Of a DNA stretch of 64,000 nucleotides, positions 1 to 8,922 are shown one piece after another. Within the stretch, counting starts at the first letter, position 1. Every line of letters starts with the position of its first letter. The notes under the pieces are model-generated. The model had not been told where the DNA came from and did not search any database. It was given only the letters and a program-made list of their open reading frames with translations. Position numbers and translations under genes: made by a program. Source of the stretch: JAKALX01 sp964508715 (GTDB lineage Bacteria; Chloroflexota; Dehalococcoidia; Tepidiformales; Tepidiformaceae); NCBI GenBank assembly GCA_964508715.1, contig CAZDUX010000001.1, positions 1 to 64,000 of the forward strand, read 5' to 3'.

Positions 1-84
1 CCGCCCGCTCTGCTCTGGCAGGTACCGAGGGGCGGATTAATCAGCGAATCCCTAATCATCCGTATTCATCGCCAATCAACGAGG

Positions 85-110
85 CCCGGCCCAACCCTGC
101 CGGGTCTTTT
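85..110 (+). terminator. Intrinsic terminator of a gene upstream of the window
   Basis: A 6-bp stem (CCCGGC at 85-90, GCCGGG at 99-104) with an 8-nt loop is followed by TCTTTT. The T-run lies on the plus side, so it ends a plus-strand transcript that starts before the window. Bases 1-84 show no recognisable gene. Confidence 0.65.
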
Positions 111-118
111 GTATGGCG

Positions 119-391
119 CTACTCCTCGCCGAACGCCATCAGTGCGTCGTAGAGTTCGAGCTCCTCGGTGATCGTTGGGTCTTCCCACGCTGCGAAGCGT
201 GGCCGCCGCCGCGAGAACCCGAGGTCCTCGCCATACGGCACGAACCGCTCCTCTGGCTCTTCACCGGCTCCCAGCGGTTCGAGCCCGGCGAACCACCGCA
301 GCAGCCGCTCACGAAGCTGCGCCTGTTCCGCATCATCAAGCGCCTCCACGGCGGCGACAACCTGGTCGACGGTGAGCTTCAATCGGGACAT
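119..391 (-). CDS. Small hypothetical protein, antitoxin-like N-terminus
   Basis: This 90-residue acidic protein has an N-terminal stretch (KLTVDQVVAAVEAL, then a second predicted helix ending near residue 35). Such helices are common in small chloroflexal and cyanobacterial proteins that resemble antitoxins. No toxin partner lies next to it. It starts 12 bases after the DUF1015 gene on the same strand, so the two are probably co-transcribed. The function is unknown; the gene call rests on the tight spacing and the normal-looking composition. Confidence 0.55.
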   Translation of the reverse strand: MSRLKLTVDQVVAAVEALDDAEQAQLRERLLRWFAGLEPLGAGEEPEERFVPYGEDLGFSRRRPRFAAWEDPTITEELELYDALMAFGEE

Positions 392-403
392 AACGTAATG
401 ATT

Positions 404-1693
404 CTACGATTCGAGAGGGTTGAACACGAGCCCTGTGCCAAGCTTTGGATGGAAGAACGTCGACTTCTGTGGCATGCGCTCCCCCTGGTCAGCGAGCGCC
501 ATCACTTCGCCGATACCGACCGCGTTCAGCAGAAAACAGCTGGCTTCAGGCCGGGTCTCGTAGAAGTCGAGCACCTCTCGCGTGTCGTGAGAGTACTCGA
601 CGACACCGAGCCGCAGGTCTTCGTCATCGATCCCCCATAGCGGTTCGAGAACGCCGTATCGCAGCACATTTGGCGGGATCGCCGCCCAGCGCTCGCTTCG
701 GCCAGCGGGGATCTTCGAAAGTAGCCGCGCAGGATCCTTCAACCGAAGCACGAATACCTCGTGCCCTTCCAGGCCCAGTGCCACGATATTGTCCGGGTTC
801 ATCGCGACGAGGGCGTCGAGTTCACGTTCAATCTCGGTCGAACTTCCGATCGGCTTCACTTGCTCGATGTGGAAGCTCGGTTCGAGGATCCGCCGCCAGT
901 CCGCGGGTGCCCGCTTCGGAACCATCCGGTGGATGGGGCGAATCACCAGTCCGGGGTCGTTCGCTGCAACAACCGCAGTCATGGCGAAGCGCGCTGGGTG
1001 GTCGCGTGGGAGCTCACCCTCGGCGAGGCGCCGGTTCTTGTAGTTCACGGCAGTTTCGTACCGGTGATGGCCATCCGCAATGTAGAGGCTCTCAGACAGG
1101 AGCGGGGCGAGTTGGCGCATCTCGTAGCTGCTCGCCTCGATTACCCAGAGCCGGTGGTGTTCACCGTCTGAGCTCGCCCCTTCAACGTCCGGCGGCCGCA
1201 TTGCCATCTGGCTATCGATGAATTGTGCGAGCTGCCCGGCACGATCCCGGGCGATCATGAACACCGGGCTGAGCTGTACCTTCGTCGCTTCGAGCAGCCG
1301 GAGGCGGTCTTCCTTGGGTCCGGACATCGTGAACTCGTGCGGCTTGACCGCGCCCTCCTCCCACGGCTGGGCCTCGACCCCGATGATGAGCGCCCGCCGG
1401 CGATAAATATGTGCCGCTTCTACGAACTCCTGCTCGTAGACATAGAGGGCCGGCGCCTCTTCGCGCTCGAGAATGCCAGCTCTTTGCCACTCCCCAATCA
1501 GCCCGGCAACCCGCCCATACCGCTCGTCGCCACCGTCGGCGAGTTCGAGGCGCACGGCATTGTAGGGGCTGCGCTCTTCGAGTGCGCGCTGCTGCGCCGG
1601 TGTAATCACGTCGTATGGTGGCGCCAGGAGATCATCGATTTGGCCCGCGGCAGCGGTGTAACGCAAACCGCGGAAGGGCAGCATCTGGGGCAT
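404..1693 (-). CDS. DUF1015 family protein
   Basis: The 429-residue protein carries the hallmarks of DUF1015: LAPPYDVIT near residues 23-31 and the strongly conserved ADGHHRYET near residues 206-214. The family is widespread in bacteria and sometimes described as HTH- or SerC-associated, but no reaction is established. I chose the second of two close ATG codons, because GGGAGG ends six bases before it while the first ATG abuts that ribosome site. It probably forms a two-gene unit with the small downstream ORF. The promoter should lie in the 80-base divergent gap shared with the HIT gene. Confidence 0.85.
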   Translation of the reverse strand: MPQMLPFRGLRYTAAAGQIDDLLAPPYDVITPAQQRALEERSPYNAVRLELADGGDERYGRVAGLIGEWQRAGILEREEAPALYVYEQEFVEAAHIYRRRALIIGVEAQPWEEGAVKPHEFTMSGPKEDRLRLLEATKVQLSPVFMIARDRAGQLAQFIDSQMAMRPPDVEGASSDGEHHRLWVIEASSYEMRQLAPLLSESLYIADGHHRYETAVNYKNRRLAEGELPRDHPARFAMTAVVAANDPGLVIRPIHRMVPKRAPADWRRILEPSFHIEQVKPIGSSTEIERELDALVAMNPDNIVALGLEGHEVFVLRLKDPARLLSKIPAGRSERWAAIPPNVLRYGVLEPLWGIDDEDLRLGVVEYSHDTREVLDFYETRPEASCFLLNAVGIGEVMALADQGERMPQKSTFFHPKLGTGLVFNPLES

Positions 1694-1732
1694 CAGCATC
1701 CTCCCGCTAACGAGTCTCGCACACGGCGGTGT

Positions 1733-1761
1733 TTGAACCAGCTACCGCCCGAACCTAGAAT
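1733..1761 (+). promoter_or_regulatory. Sigma-70-type promoter of the HIT gene
   Basis: TTGAAC (1733-1738) and TAGAAT (1756-1761) are spaced by exactly 17 bases. Transcription would start near 1768, only about six bases before the ATG at 1774. No ribosome-binding site is visible, so the mRNA is probably leaderless or nearly so. Confidence 0.6.
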
Positions 1762-1773
1762 CGAAGATGGCCC

Positions 1774-2100
1774 ATGCGTTCGTACTGTGTGTTCTGCAAC
1801 ATTGTGGCCGGGGTCGAACCCGGCTCCATCATTTATGAGGATGATGAGGTCATCGTCATCCGCAACATCCTGCGGTGGGTGCCCGTGATGTTTCTCGCCA
1901 TGCTCAAGCGCCACTCCACCCAGGATGAACTCTGGGAGGAGATCGGAAAGGTGGGTACCGTGGCCCGTGACATCGGCCACCGGTACTGCCCGAACGGCTT
2001 CCGCCTGCTCTCGAATTTTGGGTACGACGCTATGCAGAGCCAGGAGCACGGGCACCTCCACATTATCGGCGGTACGTTCCTCGGCCATTACGTGGGTTAG
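1774..2100 (+). CDS. HIT-like (histidine triad) family protein
   Basis: This 108-residue protein has the histidine triad in the form EHGHLHIIGG near its C-terminus and the CVFC cysteine pair at residues 5-8 that many HIT proteins use for zinc. HIT proteins hydrolyse or transfer nucleotides from nucleoside phosphoramidates and dinucleoside polyphosphates. The specific substrate cannot be read from sequence. The middle strand differs from typical members: the usual HxLVxPKxH stretch reads MFLAMLKRH. The stop overlaps the convergent RNase PH stop by four bases. Confidence 0.8.
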   Translation: MRSYCVFCNIVAGVEPGSIIYEDDEVIVIRNILRWVPVMFLAMLKRHSTQDELWEEIGKVGTVARDIGHRYCPNGFRLLSNFGYDAMQSQEHGHLHIIGGTFLGHYVG

Positions 2101-2822
2101 ACCGCGCCGATCGCTGCCTTCTGCTGCTCGAACAGTGCGACAATGCCAGTCCTCGCGAGGTCCAGCAGGCGATCCATGCCTTCACGGTTGAAGGGTTTGC
2201 CCTCGGCCGTGCCCTGCACTTCCACGAACTGATCCGCACCGGTCATCACGACGTTGAAATCTACTTCGGCAGTTGAATCCTCTTCATAGCAAAGGTCGAG
2301 CATCGGCACGCCCCGGACGATTCCCACGGAAACCGCGGCGACGGGAGATTGAATGACCGAGGGGGCTACTCCCGAGGTTTTCATCAGCCTCGCCACGGCG
2401 AGCTGGAGTGCGACAAAGCCGCCGGTGACGGATGCCGTCCGCGTGCCACCGTCGGCCTGCAGCACATCGCAGTCCACTGTGATGGTTCGGGGGCCGAGTA
2501 ATTCGAGGTTCACGACACCACGGAGCGAACGACCGATGAGCCGCTGGATCTCCTGTGTCCGTCCGCCCGGGCGTCCCCGCTCAACCTCGCGCTGGCTTCG
2601 TGTGTGGGTGGCGCGCGGCAACATGGCGTATTCGCCTGTCACCCAGCCGCTTTGCGTGTTACGCAGGAATGGTGGCTGGCGGTCTTCGACGCTCGCGGCG
2701 CAGAGCACGCGTGTCCGTCCGAACTCGACGATGCAGCTCCCTTCAGCGAAATCAAGGACGTTGGTGGTGATCTTCACCGGACGAAGCTGCTCAGGGCGCC
2801 GTCCGTCGATGCGTGCTGTCAC
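2097..2822 (-). CDS. rph: Ribonuclease PH
   Basis: A phosphorolytic 3'-5' exoribonuclease that trims tRNA precursors. The protein begins at a GTG (2822) giving VTARIDGRRPEQLRPV, the family N-terminus; GGAGAG lies just upstream. A longer in-frame extension to 2915 looks untranslated because it adds about 31 unconserved residues. At 241 residues the length is right for the family. Conserved features are the RPGGRTQEIQRLIGRSLR stretch (84-101) and DCDVLQADGGTRTAS (117-131), which include phosphate- and RNA-binding arginines. ComEC lies upstream on the same strand, 102 bases away. Confidence 0.92.
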   Translation of the reverse strand: MTARIDGRRPEQLRPVKITTNVLDFAEGSCIVEFGRTRVLCAASVEDRQPPFLRNTQSGWVTGEYAMLPRATHTRSQREVERGRPGGRTQEIQRLIGRSLRGVVNLELLGPRTITVDCDVLQADGGTRTASVTGGFVALQLAVARLMKTSGVAPSVIQSPVAAVSVGIVRGVPMLDLCYEEDSTAEVDFNVVMTGADQFVEVQGTAEGKPFNREGMDRLLDLARTGIVALFEQQKAAIGAV

Positions 2823-2924
2823 GTTATTCTCTCCGCGAGTGGTGTCGGACCGTTCCCGGTATGCATGCAGGAAGGGCCAGCCGCTAACGCTACGATCGGA
2901 TCGGCGCGCAGGCAAAGCTGCTGC

Positions 2925-5258
2925 CTACCGCGCCGTCTCATACCCGATCCGATCGCCATCGCTCCAGATCGTGACCCGTCCCCGGTGGTCTGTTCGAAGG
3001 ATTTCGGCTCCCGCCAGTGAAGCGAGCACCCCAGCCTTCGGGCGCTGAGCGAACCGGTCGTTGCCAACCGGAACCACGGCATAGATGGCGTGAACACCTC
3101 GGAGGAACGGCTCGTCTGTCACGTTTGCACCGTGATGGGGCACCACCAGGACATCGGCCGCGATGTCCCCGAGCCTGGCCTGGCTCGCCGCGGCGAGATT
3201 CGACGGGAGCAGGAACCGGACACCCCGGTAAGTCACTCTGAGGACGAGCGCCCCGGCATTGTCGTTCGCCGAATCGACGCCCGGTGGAGGCCACAGTGCT
3301 TCGAAGACCACGCTATCGATTTCAAAGCGCTCGCCACCGAGGAGTGTCTCGCGACTGCCGGCGCGGCCGATGTACGCATCGAGATTCGCCTTCCCGCCGG
3401 CCAATCCCGCGTCGATGATGCGTGTCGTGTCGTATCGCTCGATAACTCCTGCCGCCCCGCCAGTATGTTCATTTTGCGGTTGCGTGATGATGACCACATC
3501 AAGCGCGCGGTCCCAGTGAGGGAGCACTGCCCCGAGCTCACGAGCAGTCTGTACCCCACTTGGCCCGGCATTCACAAGTACCTTCTTCCCGTGTGGCGTC
3601 ACGAAGAGGATGGCGTCGCCGCTTCCGGCGTCGAGGACCGTCATCGACAATTGGTCACCCGAACCAACCAACGGAAGCAGCGAGACCGGGATGATCACCG
3701 CAATCACCCCGACTGCGATTGCACCGGCGAACAGGAGGCGGTGCCTCGGTGTCAGGCGGCGTGGTCTACCTTCGGACACGATCGGTGCAAGGCGGCGATA
3801 CGCTACGAGCCCCGCTGCTGACAGCGCGATGTAGGCGAGGAACGCGGTCGTACCATTCGCATCCGGTACATCGATGGCTGCGAACGGCAGGCGTGCCGCG
3901 TTCCGTGCGAGCCACGTGATGACTGCCAACGGGTAGTAGGCCGCGAGCCCCGCAAGCCAACCGGCCAGCGGCGAAATAGCGCCCGCAACGGCAGTGACGG
4001 CGCTCAGCCAGAAGGCAAAGACGAAGAGCGGCTCGACGATGATGTTGGCAAGCGGCCCGATGAGCGACACCCGCCCGAAGTTCACCCAGACGATCGGTAG
4101 CGTGGCGACGGTCGCCGAGACTGAAAGGGCGACAACCTGGATCACGAGCCGGGGGACGACACGCTCAGCGTGGAGTCTCCGCGTGCCCAACTCCAACCAG
4201 TAGCGAATCCAGGGCCCGAACACGATGAGACCGGCGGTAGCAGCGAGGCTAAGCTGGAAGCCAAGGTCAAGTGCTGCGGCCGGCTGGACCAGGGTCATTC
4301 CAATCGCCGCCACACCGAGCGCTGCAAGCCCGCTCTGCTGCCGGCCGAGGAACTGCCCGGCAAGAAAGACGCAAGCCATGATGCCGGCCCGGACAACGCT
4401 CGCGGAGAGCCCCGCGATGAACAGGTACGCGCCCACGCTCAGACCGGCTGGCACGATCGCCCATCGCCGCCCGATGAGCCGGATGAAGATGAGAAATGTG
4501 AGCGCGGCGACCATCGACACATTCGAACCGGAAACCGCGACGATGTGGGCGAGCCCGGTGTCGCGAAAATCGTCGTAGAGGCGATCCGGGATGTTGCTGT
4601 CACGGCCGAACGCAATCCCGGCGCCGAGTGATGCCTCGGGTTCGGGTAGCGACCGTTGCAGACCCTCGTCGAGGTGGAGCCGAAGCCGGGTGACGAACGC
4701 ACGAAAGTTGGTCCGCGGTGCATTTGCCAGCGACTCGATGACTGGATTCGACATCGTCGCAACGACACCGTGCCGTGCCAGGTAGCTCCGGTAATCGAAA
4801 TCGGGATAGACGGGAGGGTCCTCGAGCGCTCCCTTCAGCCGAACCTGTTCGCCCGGAAGATGTTCTGCATACTGGCCCGCCCGCACGCGGACACGGCCCT
4901 CGACCGCCGCGACCTCGCCACCCTGGGTCTCCACGCGAGTGACTCGTACCAGGTAGGACGTCCACGAATCGCCCGGGTCGGGCTCGGAGTCGATGATACC
5001 ATCGATGGTCGCCGTTTGACCCACGTAGCGGATGAGTGAAGGCGGGCCGGCATCTCGCCACGCGGTGAACCGGAGCGCCCCGGCCAGCACCACCACGCTG
5101 CAGACCGCAAGAAGGACGGCCACACGTTCCCGGTGCATCGCGACGGAGACGGCGCCGCCGAGTGCGAGGGCCATGCCCGGCACCCACCACGGGACACTCC
5201 ATAATGCAACGGCAGCTATGCCGCTCAGCCAGGCGATCGCAAGAAAGACCAGGGCCAC
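2925..5258 (-). CDS. comEC: ComEC/Rec2 family competence channel with degenerate MBL domain
   Basis: ComEC forms the inner-membrane channel for single-stranded DNA uptake in natural transformation. The 777-residue protein has N-terminal membrane helices and an OB-like DUF4131 region (about 20-190), a multi-helix competence domain (about 205-480, including the signature AHIVAVSGSN at 237-246), and a C-terminal metallo-beta-lactamase-like domain (about 535-775). The metal motif is altered: the usual HPHxDH reads QPQNEH at 593-598, and the Asp usually found in strand two is N563. The later PHHG motif is kept. DNA entry could work without nuclease activity in this domain. No other com gene is in the window. 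Confidence 0.87.
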   Translation of the reverse strand: MALVFLAIAWLSGIAAVALWSVPWWVPGMALALGGAVSVAMHRERVAVLLAVCSVVVLAGALRFTAWRDAGPPSLIRYVGQTATIDGIIDSEPDPGDSWTSYLVRVTRVETQGGEVAAVEGRVRVRAGQYAEHLPGEQVRLKGALEDPPVYPDFDYRSYLARHGVVATMSNPVIESLANAPRTNFRAFVTRLRLHLDEGLQRSLPEPEASLGAGIAFGRDSNIPDRLYDDFRDTGLAHIVAVSGSNVSMVAALTFLIFIRLIGRRWAIVPAGLSVGAYLFIAGLSASVVRAGIMACVFLAGQFLGRQQSGLAALGVAAIGMTLVQPAAALDLGFQLSLAATAGLIVFGPWIRYWLELGTRRLHAERVVPRLVIQVVALSVSATVATLPIVWVNFGRVSLIGPLANIIVEPLFVFAFWLSAVTAVAGAISPLAGWLAGLAAYYPLAVITWLARNAARLPFAAIDVPDANGTTAFLAYIALSAAGLVAYRRLAPIVSEGRPRRLTPRHRLLFAGAIAVGVIAVIIPVSLLPLVGSGDQLSMTVLDAGSGDAILFVTPHGKKVLVNAGPSGVQTARELGAVLPHWDRALDVVIITQPQNEHTGGAAGVIERYDTTRIIDAGLAGGKANLDAYIGRAGSRETLLGGERFEIDSVVFEALWPPPGVDSANDNAGALVLRVTYRGVRFLLPSNLAAASQARLGDIAADVLVVPHHGANVTDEPFLRGVHAIYAVVPVGNDRFAQRPKAGVLASLAGAEILRTDHRGRVTIWSDGDRIGYETAR

Positions 5259-5322
5259 AGCCAGCGGACGGTAGCAGGCCTGCGCACCGCTGCGCTACGC
5301 CCGTGACCCATGCGGGGCTCGT

Positions 5323-7866
5323 TCAGGCTCTGGCGAACGCCCGGCAACGGATTGCGCGCTGAAGGTCGTCATTCGCTTCACGCAGCTTTCGTGCCAGCAC
5401 AGGCAATTCCGCGCCGACCTCTTCGAGCAGGGTAGACGACCGCTGAAGGATCGCATCATCCACGCGGTAGGCCGGAAAGAGAGCGTTGAACCAGTCGCTC
5501 TGGAACTCCTTGTCCTTTTCCCGGTAGATGCGCGGCGCCTCGTCGAAGAACGCTTCGGCGTAGGGTTCGAGGAGGTCGCGCTGGTGGGTCCAGTTGAACC
5601 CGCCCATCGCGGCGGCCGTCAGGTAGAGCGAGCCGTATCCCTCATCCATGAAGCGCTCCCATGCGTCCGCTTTCACGGTCGCTGATGGTACCGACGTCTC
5701 CGCCTGGAGCTTTGCGCGCTGACCGCGATCGGAGGGATCGCGCTCGAGTTCGCGGGCGAGACGTTCTTCAGCCCCGGGCATTGCATGGGCCATCATCTTC
5801 ACGGCGATGGACCAGCGCATATTCTGGTCGACGTTCACACCGGGAATCGTCTCTTCACCATCAGCGAGACGGGCAACCCGGGCGATGTCGCCCGGTGTAA
5901 TCGCGGTTGCCACGACTGACCGCGCCCAGATGATCTTCTGGTCGCCCTCGGGGCAGTTGAGCAAGGCCGACCAGTTGGTGAGGAACGAGAGATGGAACTC
6001 TTGCTCGCGCCGGTCATCCGGTACATAACGGCTGAGGGCCGCGTTGGCCTGCCCGAGAACCGCATCGACGAGCTCGGGCATCGGTTCGAGCGGGAGCTTT
6101 TCGCGCACGAGTGCGAGGAAGTCCGTCGACTTGAGTTGCTGGTCACGTACCATGTTCCACAGCGATGACCAGACGAGTTGACGGAGTAATGCATCGTCGA
6201 TTCGCTCCAGGTTCTCCTTCACCCAGGCAAGGGAGTCCCCATCGAGGGCGACTTTCGCATAGCCATGGTCGTTGTAGTTCGGAAACACCATGGAGGGCCT
6301 CGGAAGCCCCTGCGCGGCCTCAACTTCTGCCTCCTCCGTGCTGATTTCCGCTGGCACCACGGAGATGTCGAGCCTGCCGGCCTGGTCTTGGACCAGTCCG
6401 ATATCGACACGGTGCGGCCGGATCGTGGGGTGTTCCGGCGGTGCCGACTGGGTGAGCACGAGACTCGTGATCCGGTCGCCATCTGCTTCCCAGCGGCATC
6501 CGATCGTGTTCAGCGATGGGGTCTCGAGCCAGAGGCGCGACCACTCCTTCAGGTCACGCCCGCTGCCGAACTCGAGTGCTCCGAGGAACTCATCGAGCGT
6601 TGCATTCCCGAACTCGTGCTCACGGAAGTACTCGCGCATCCCTTCGCGGAAACCATCCATGCCGATCGTTGCGACGAGCTGCTTGAGCACCGACGCACCC
6701 TTGCCGTATGTGATGCCATCGAAATTGAGGAACGTCTGGTCAGTGTCCTCTACCTGCCCCGCGATCGGATGGGTGGTGATGAGCTGGTCCTGGCGGTAGG
6801 CCCAGTTCTTGATGCTCGAGTTGAAGTCCTGCCAGCCGGTCTTGAAGCGGGTTGCCTCGTCCATGCAGAGGTACGCCATGTACGTGGCGAAACTCTCGTT
6901 GAGCCAGAGGTCGTTCCACCACCGCATCGTCACGAGGTCGCCGAACCACATATGCGCCATCTCGTGGAGGATCGTCTCGGCACGGCCGCGACGCTGGTTC
7001 TCCGTCGGTGGGTCGCGGAAGACCATGTACTCGTTATGCGTCACTGCGCCGACATTCTCCATTGCCCCGGAGTTGAACTCTGGAACGAAGACCTGGTCGT
7101 ACTTGCCGAAGGCGTAGGGGTAGTCGAAAAACTCACCAAAGAAATCGAGCCCTTGCCGGGAGACGGTGAAGATCTCATCGGAATCGAGGTACTTCACGAG
7201 CGACTCGCGGCAGTAAAGCCCCAGCTCCACTCCACGATGCACGGTGCGCTCGGCATGGTAAGGCCCGGCGATGAGCGCAAAGAGATAGGTGCTGAACGGT
7301 TTGGTTCGCTCAAACTTGTGGCGACGGCGGCTATCGCTGGCTATCGCATCGCTCGCCAGCCGTGAGTTCGATATCACTTCCCATTCGGGCGGCGCGGTGA
7401 CCGTCAGCTCATATGTCGCCTTGATATCCGGCTGGTCGAAACATGGGAACAGCCGGTGGGCCTCATACGGCTCGAAGTTGGAGTAGAGGTACTCTTGCCC
7501 ATCTTCAGGGTCGATGAACTGGTGAAAACCGTCACCGCCGTGGTCATACTCGTTCTCATAGGTGATGGTCACGATGGTCTCGGGGCGCAAGAGTGAACCG
7601 GGGACCGTTAGCCGGTAGCCGGTCCAGGCCGGTGTTGCTACCTCCTGGCCGTTGACATCGAGCCGCTCGATGGTCTTGCCACGGAAGTCGAGGAAGAGGT
7701 CCTCGCGGCCGTTGACCACGAACCGGATGACCGCTTCACCACGGTAGGTTGCCGCACCGGCGGTGATGTCGATGTCGAGCTGATAGCTGCAGTTGGTGAC
7801 GCGTGCCGCGCGCGACTCGGCCTCGGATTGGGTGAGGATGTCGCGTGGCTGCTCAATCGTGGTCAT
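5323..7866 (-). CDS. pepN: Aminopeptidase N, M1 family
   Basis: A cytosolic zinc aminopeptidase that removes N-terminal residues from peptides. The 847-residue protein has the exopeptidase motif GAMEN (267-271), the zinc site HEMAH (301-305) and the third ligand in NESFA (Glu324), followed by an ERAP1-like helical C-terminal domain. Length fits the actinobacterial and chloroflexal PepN group. It is transcribed away from the SnoaL gene at 8044 and toward comEC, with a 64-base gap. There is no signal peptide. Confidence 0.93.
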   Translation of the reverse strand: MTTIEQPRDILTQSEAESRAARVTNCSYQLDIDITAGAATYRGEAVIRFVVNGREDLFLDFRGKTIERLDVNGQEVATPAWTGYRLTVPGSLLRPETIVTITYENEYDHGGDGFHQFIDPEDGQEYLYSNFEPYEAHRLFPCFDQPDIKATYELTVTAPPEWEVISNSRLASDAIASDSRRRHKFERTKPFSTYLFALIAGPYHAERTVHRGVELGLYCRESLVKYLDSDEIFTVSRQGLDFFGEFFDYPYAFGKYDQVFVPEFNSGAMENVGAVTHNEYMVFRDPPTENQRRGRAETILHEMAHMWFGDLVTMRWWNDLWLNESFATYMAYLCMDEATRFKTGWQDFNSSIKNWAYRQDQLITTHPIAGQVEDTDQTFLNFDGITYGKGASVLKQLVATIGMDGFREGMREYFREHEFGNATLDEFLGALEFGSGRDLKEWSRLWLETPSLNTIGCRWEADGDRITSLVLTQSAPPEHPTIRPHRVDIGLVQDQAGRLDISVVPAEISTEEAEVEAAQGLPRPSMVFPNYNDHGYAKVALDGDSLAWVKENLERIDDALLRQLVWSSLWNMVRDQQLKSTDFLALVREKLPLEPMPELVDAVLGQANAALSRYVPDDRREQEFHLSFLTNWSALLNCPEGDQKIIWARSVVATAITPGDIARVARLADGEETIPGVNVDQNMRWSIAVKMMAHAMPGAEERLARELERDPSDRGQRAKLQAETSVPSATVKADAWERFMDEGYGSLYLTAAAMGGFNWTHQRDLLEPYAEAFFDEAPRIYREKDKEFQSDWFNALFPAYRVDDAILQRSSTLLEEVGAELPVLARKLREANDDLQRAIRCRAFARA

Positions 7867-7998
7867 CTGTGTCCTCGGCTGGTGTTCATGGCGCGGATAC
7901 CGCCCGAATAGGACAACAGGCTACAGCCTCGGGCCTCGAACCGTCAGGCCAGCCGCCACGAACCCCTGCATTCGCTACCCCGCATTCGTGACAGGGGG

Positions 7999-8004
7999 TA
8001 CAAT
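7999..8004 (+). promoter_or_regulatory. Possible -10 box for the SnoaL-like gene
   Basis: TACAAT follows GACAGGGGG in the divergent gap between pepN and the gene at 8044. No good -35 box is seen 16-18 bases upstream, so this is a weak call. Confidence 0.3.
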
Positions 8005-8043
8005 CTCACGCGACCACTCGCCGGGCAGGTACCAGCCGAACTC

Positions 8044-8841
8044 ATGAGCAACATCGACGCCGTCAACGCGCTCATCACCGCTATTAATTTCGACCGGTTC
8101 GAGGAGATCGAGGCGCGCCACAGCCCCGATGTCGAGTTTTTTTCGTTCGTCGGTCCTATCCTTCGCAGCAGTACGGGTATCGAGGACTGGCAGCGGAAGT
8201 TCCGCCGCGAATACGCCGACTGCACCTATACAGAACTCGAGTACATCGATCAGGACGACACCGTGGCCGTCCGTGCCACCATCGAAGCCAAGGGGTACGA
8301 CTGGCGGCCCTTCACCCAGCGGATCATCGAGATCATTCGCTTGAATGGCGAAGAGGTGCAGGAGCGCCGGATGTACGGGATGCTCCAGAATCTCGAACTC
8401 GACAAGCCATCAACTGCTGCAATGAACGCTGCGACGGAGTTCCGTGGTGGCAATGCAGCCACTACCAGGAAGCTGCTCGCCGATTTCTACGCTGCTGCGC
8501 TCTCGGGCGACCGCGAGACGGCCGCGACCTTCCTCGATGACAAAGCCGTGCTCATCGATACCGTCTACGGCGTTGCCAATGGCCCCCAGAATATCCTCGA
8601 TCTTCGAGCCGCCATCCCGCGGCCCGCAACGGGTACGGAGCGCGTGACGCACAGCTACGCCGGGGCGAAGGATGGCTGCGTCGAAATCGCTATTGATCCA
8701 GCACGCCCCCGTCTTGCCGAATGGGTGCGTATCGTCGACGGCAAGATCAAAGTGATCGAAAGCTACTGGATGCTGCGTGAAATTGGCGTGGTCCCGGAGA
8801 TGAAGTGGCGCCGCCCGCGCCTCGTGATCATGCCGATGTGA
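8044..8841 (+). CDS. Tandem SnoaL/NTF2-like protein
   Basis: The 265-residue protein appears to contain two alpha+beta-barrel SnoaL/NTF2-like units: residues 1-115, with the barrel stretch TELEYIDQDDTVAVRATIEA, and about 133-262, with ALSGDRETAATFLDD and a repeated strand pattern. Such barrels bind small hydrophobic ligands as isomerases, cyclases or hydrolases, or act as non-catalytic domains. I do not see a specific catalytic set, so the function is open. It lies 81 bases before ilvC on the same strand but has no clear link to it. It ends with a short basic tail (KWRRPRLVIMPM). Confidence 0.65.
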   Translation: MSNIDAVNALITAINFDRFEEIEARHSPDVEFFSFVGPILRSSTGIEDWQRKFRREYADCTYTELEYIDQDDTVAVRATIEAKGYDWRPFTQRIIEIIRLNGEEVQERRMYGMLQNLELDKPSTAAMNAATEFRGGNAATTRKLLADFYAAALSGDRETAATFLDDKAVLIDTVYGVANGPQNILDLRAAIPRPATGTERVTHSYAGAKDGCVEIAIDPARPRLAEWVRIVDGKIKVIESYWMLREIGVVPEMKWRRPRLVIMPM

Positions 8842-8922
8842 GCCCCGCCGCTTGCGGCGAACCACGAAACAGTCCCCGGCCCCGCGCCGGTACACCAAGC
8901 TTGTTCCCAGGAGAAAGCGCCC

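Noticed and set aside
280..310. tRNA T-arm (GGTTCGAGCCC)
   Set aside because: The word lies within the small minus-strand coding region, and no acceptor stem, anticodon arm or D-arm can be folded around it.
6265..7365. 366-residue plus-strand reading frame
   Set aside because: It is antisense to the catalytic part of pepN and shows no recognisable domain.
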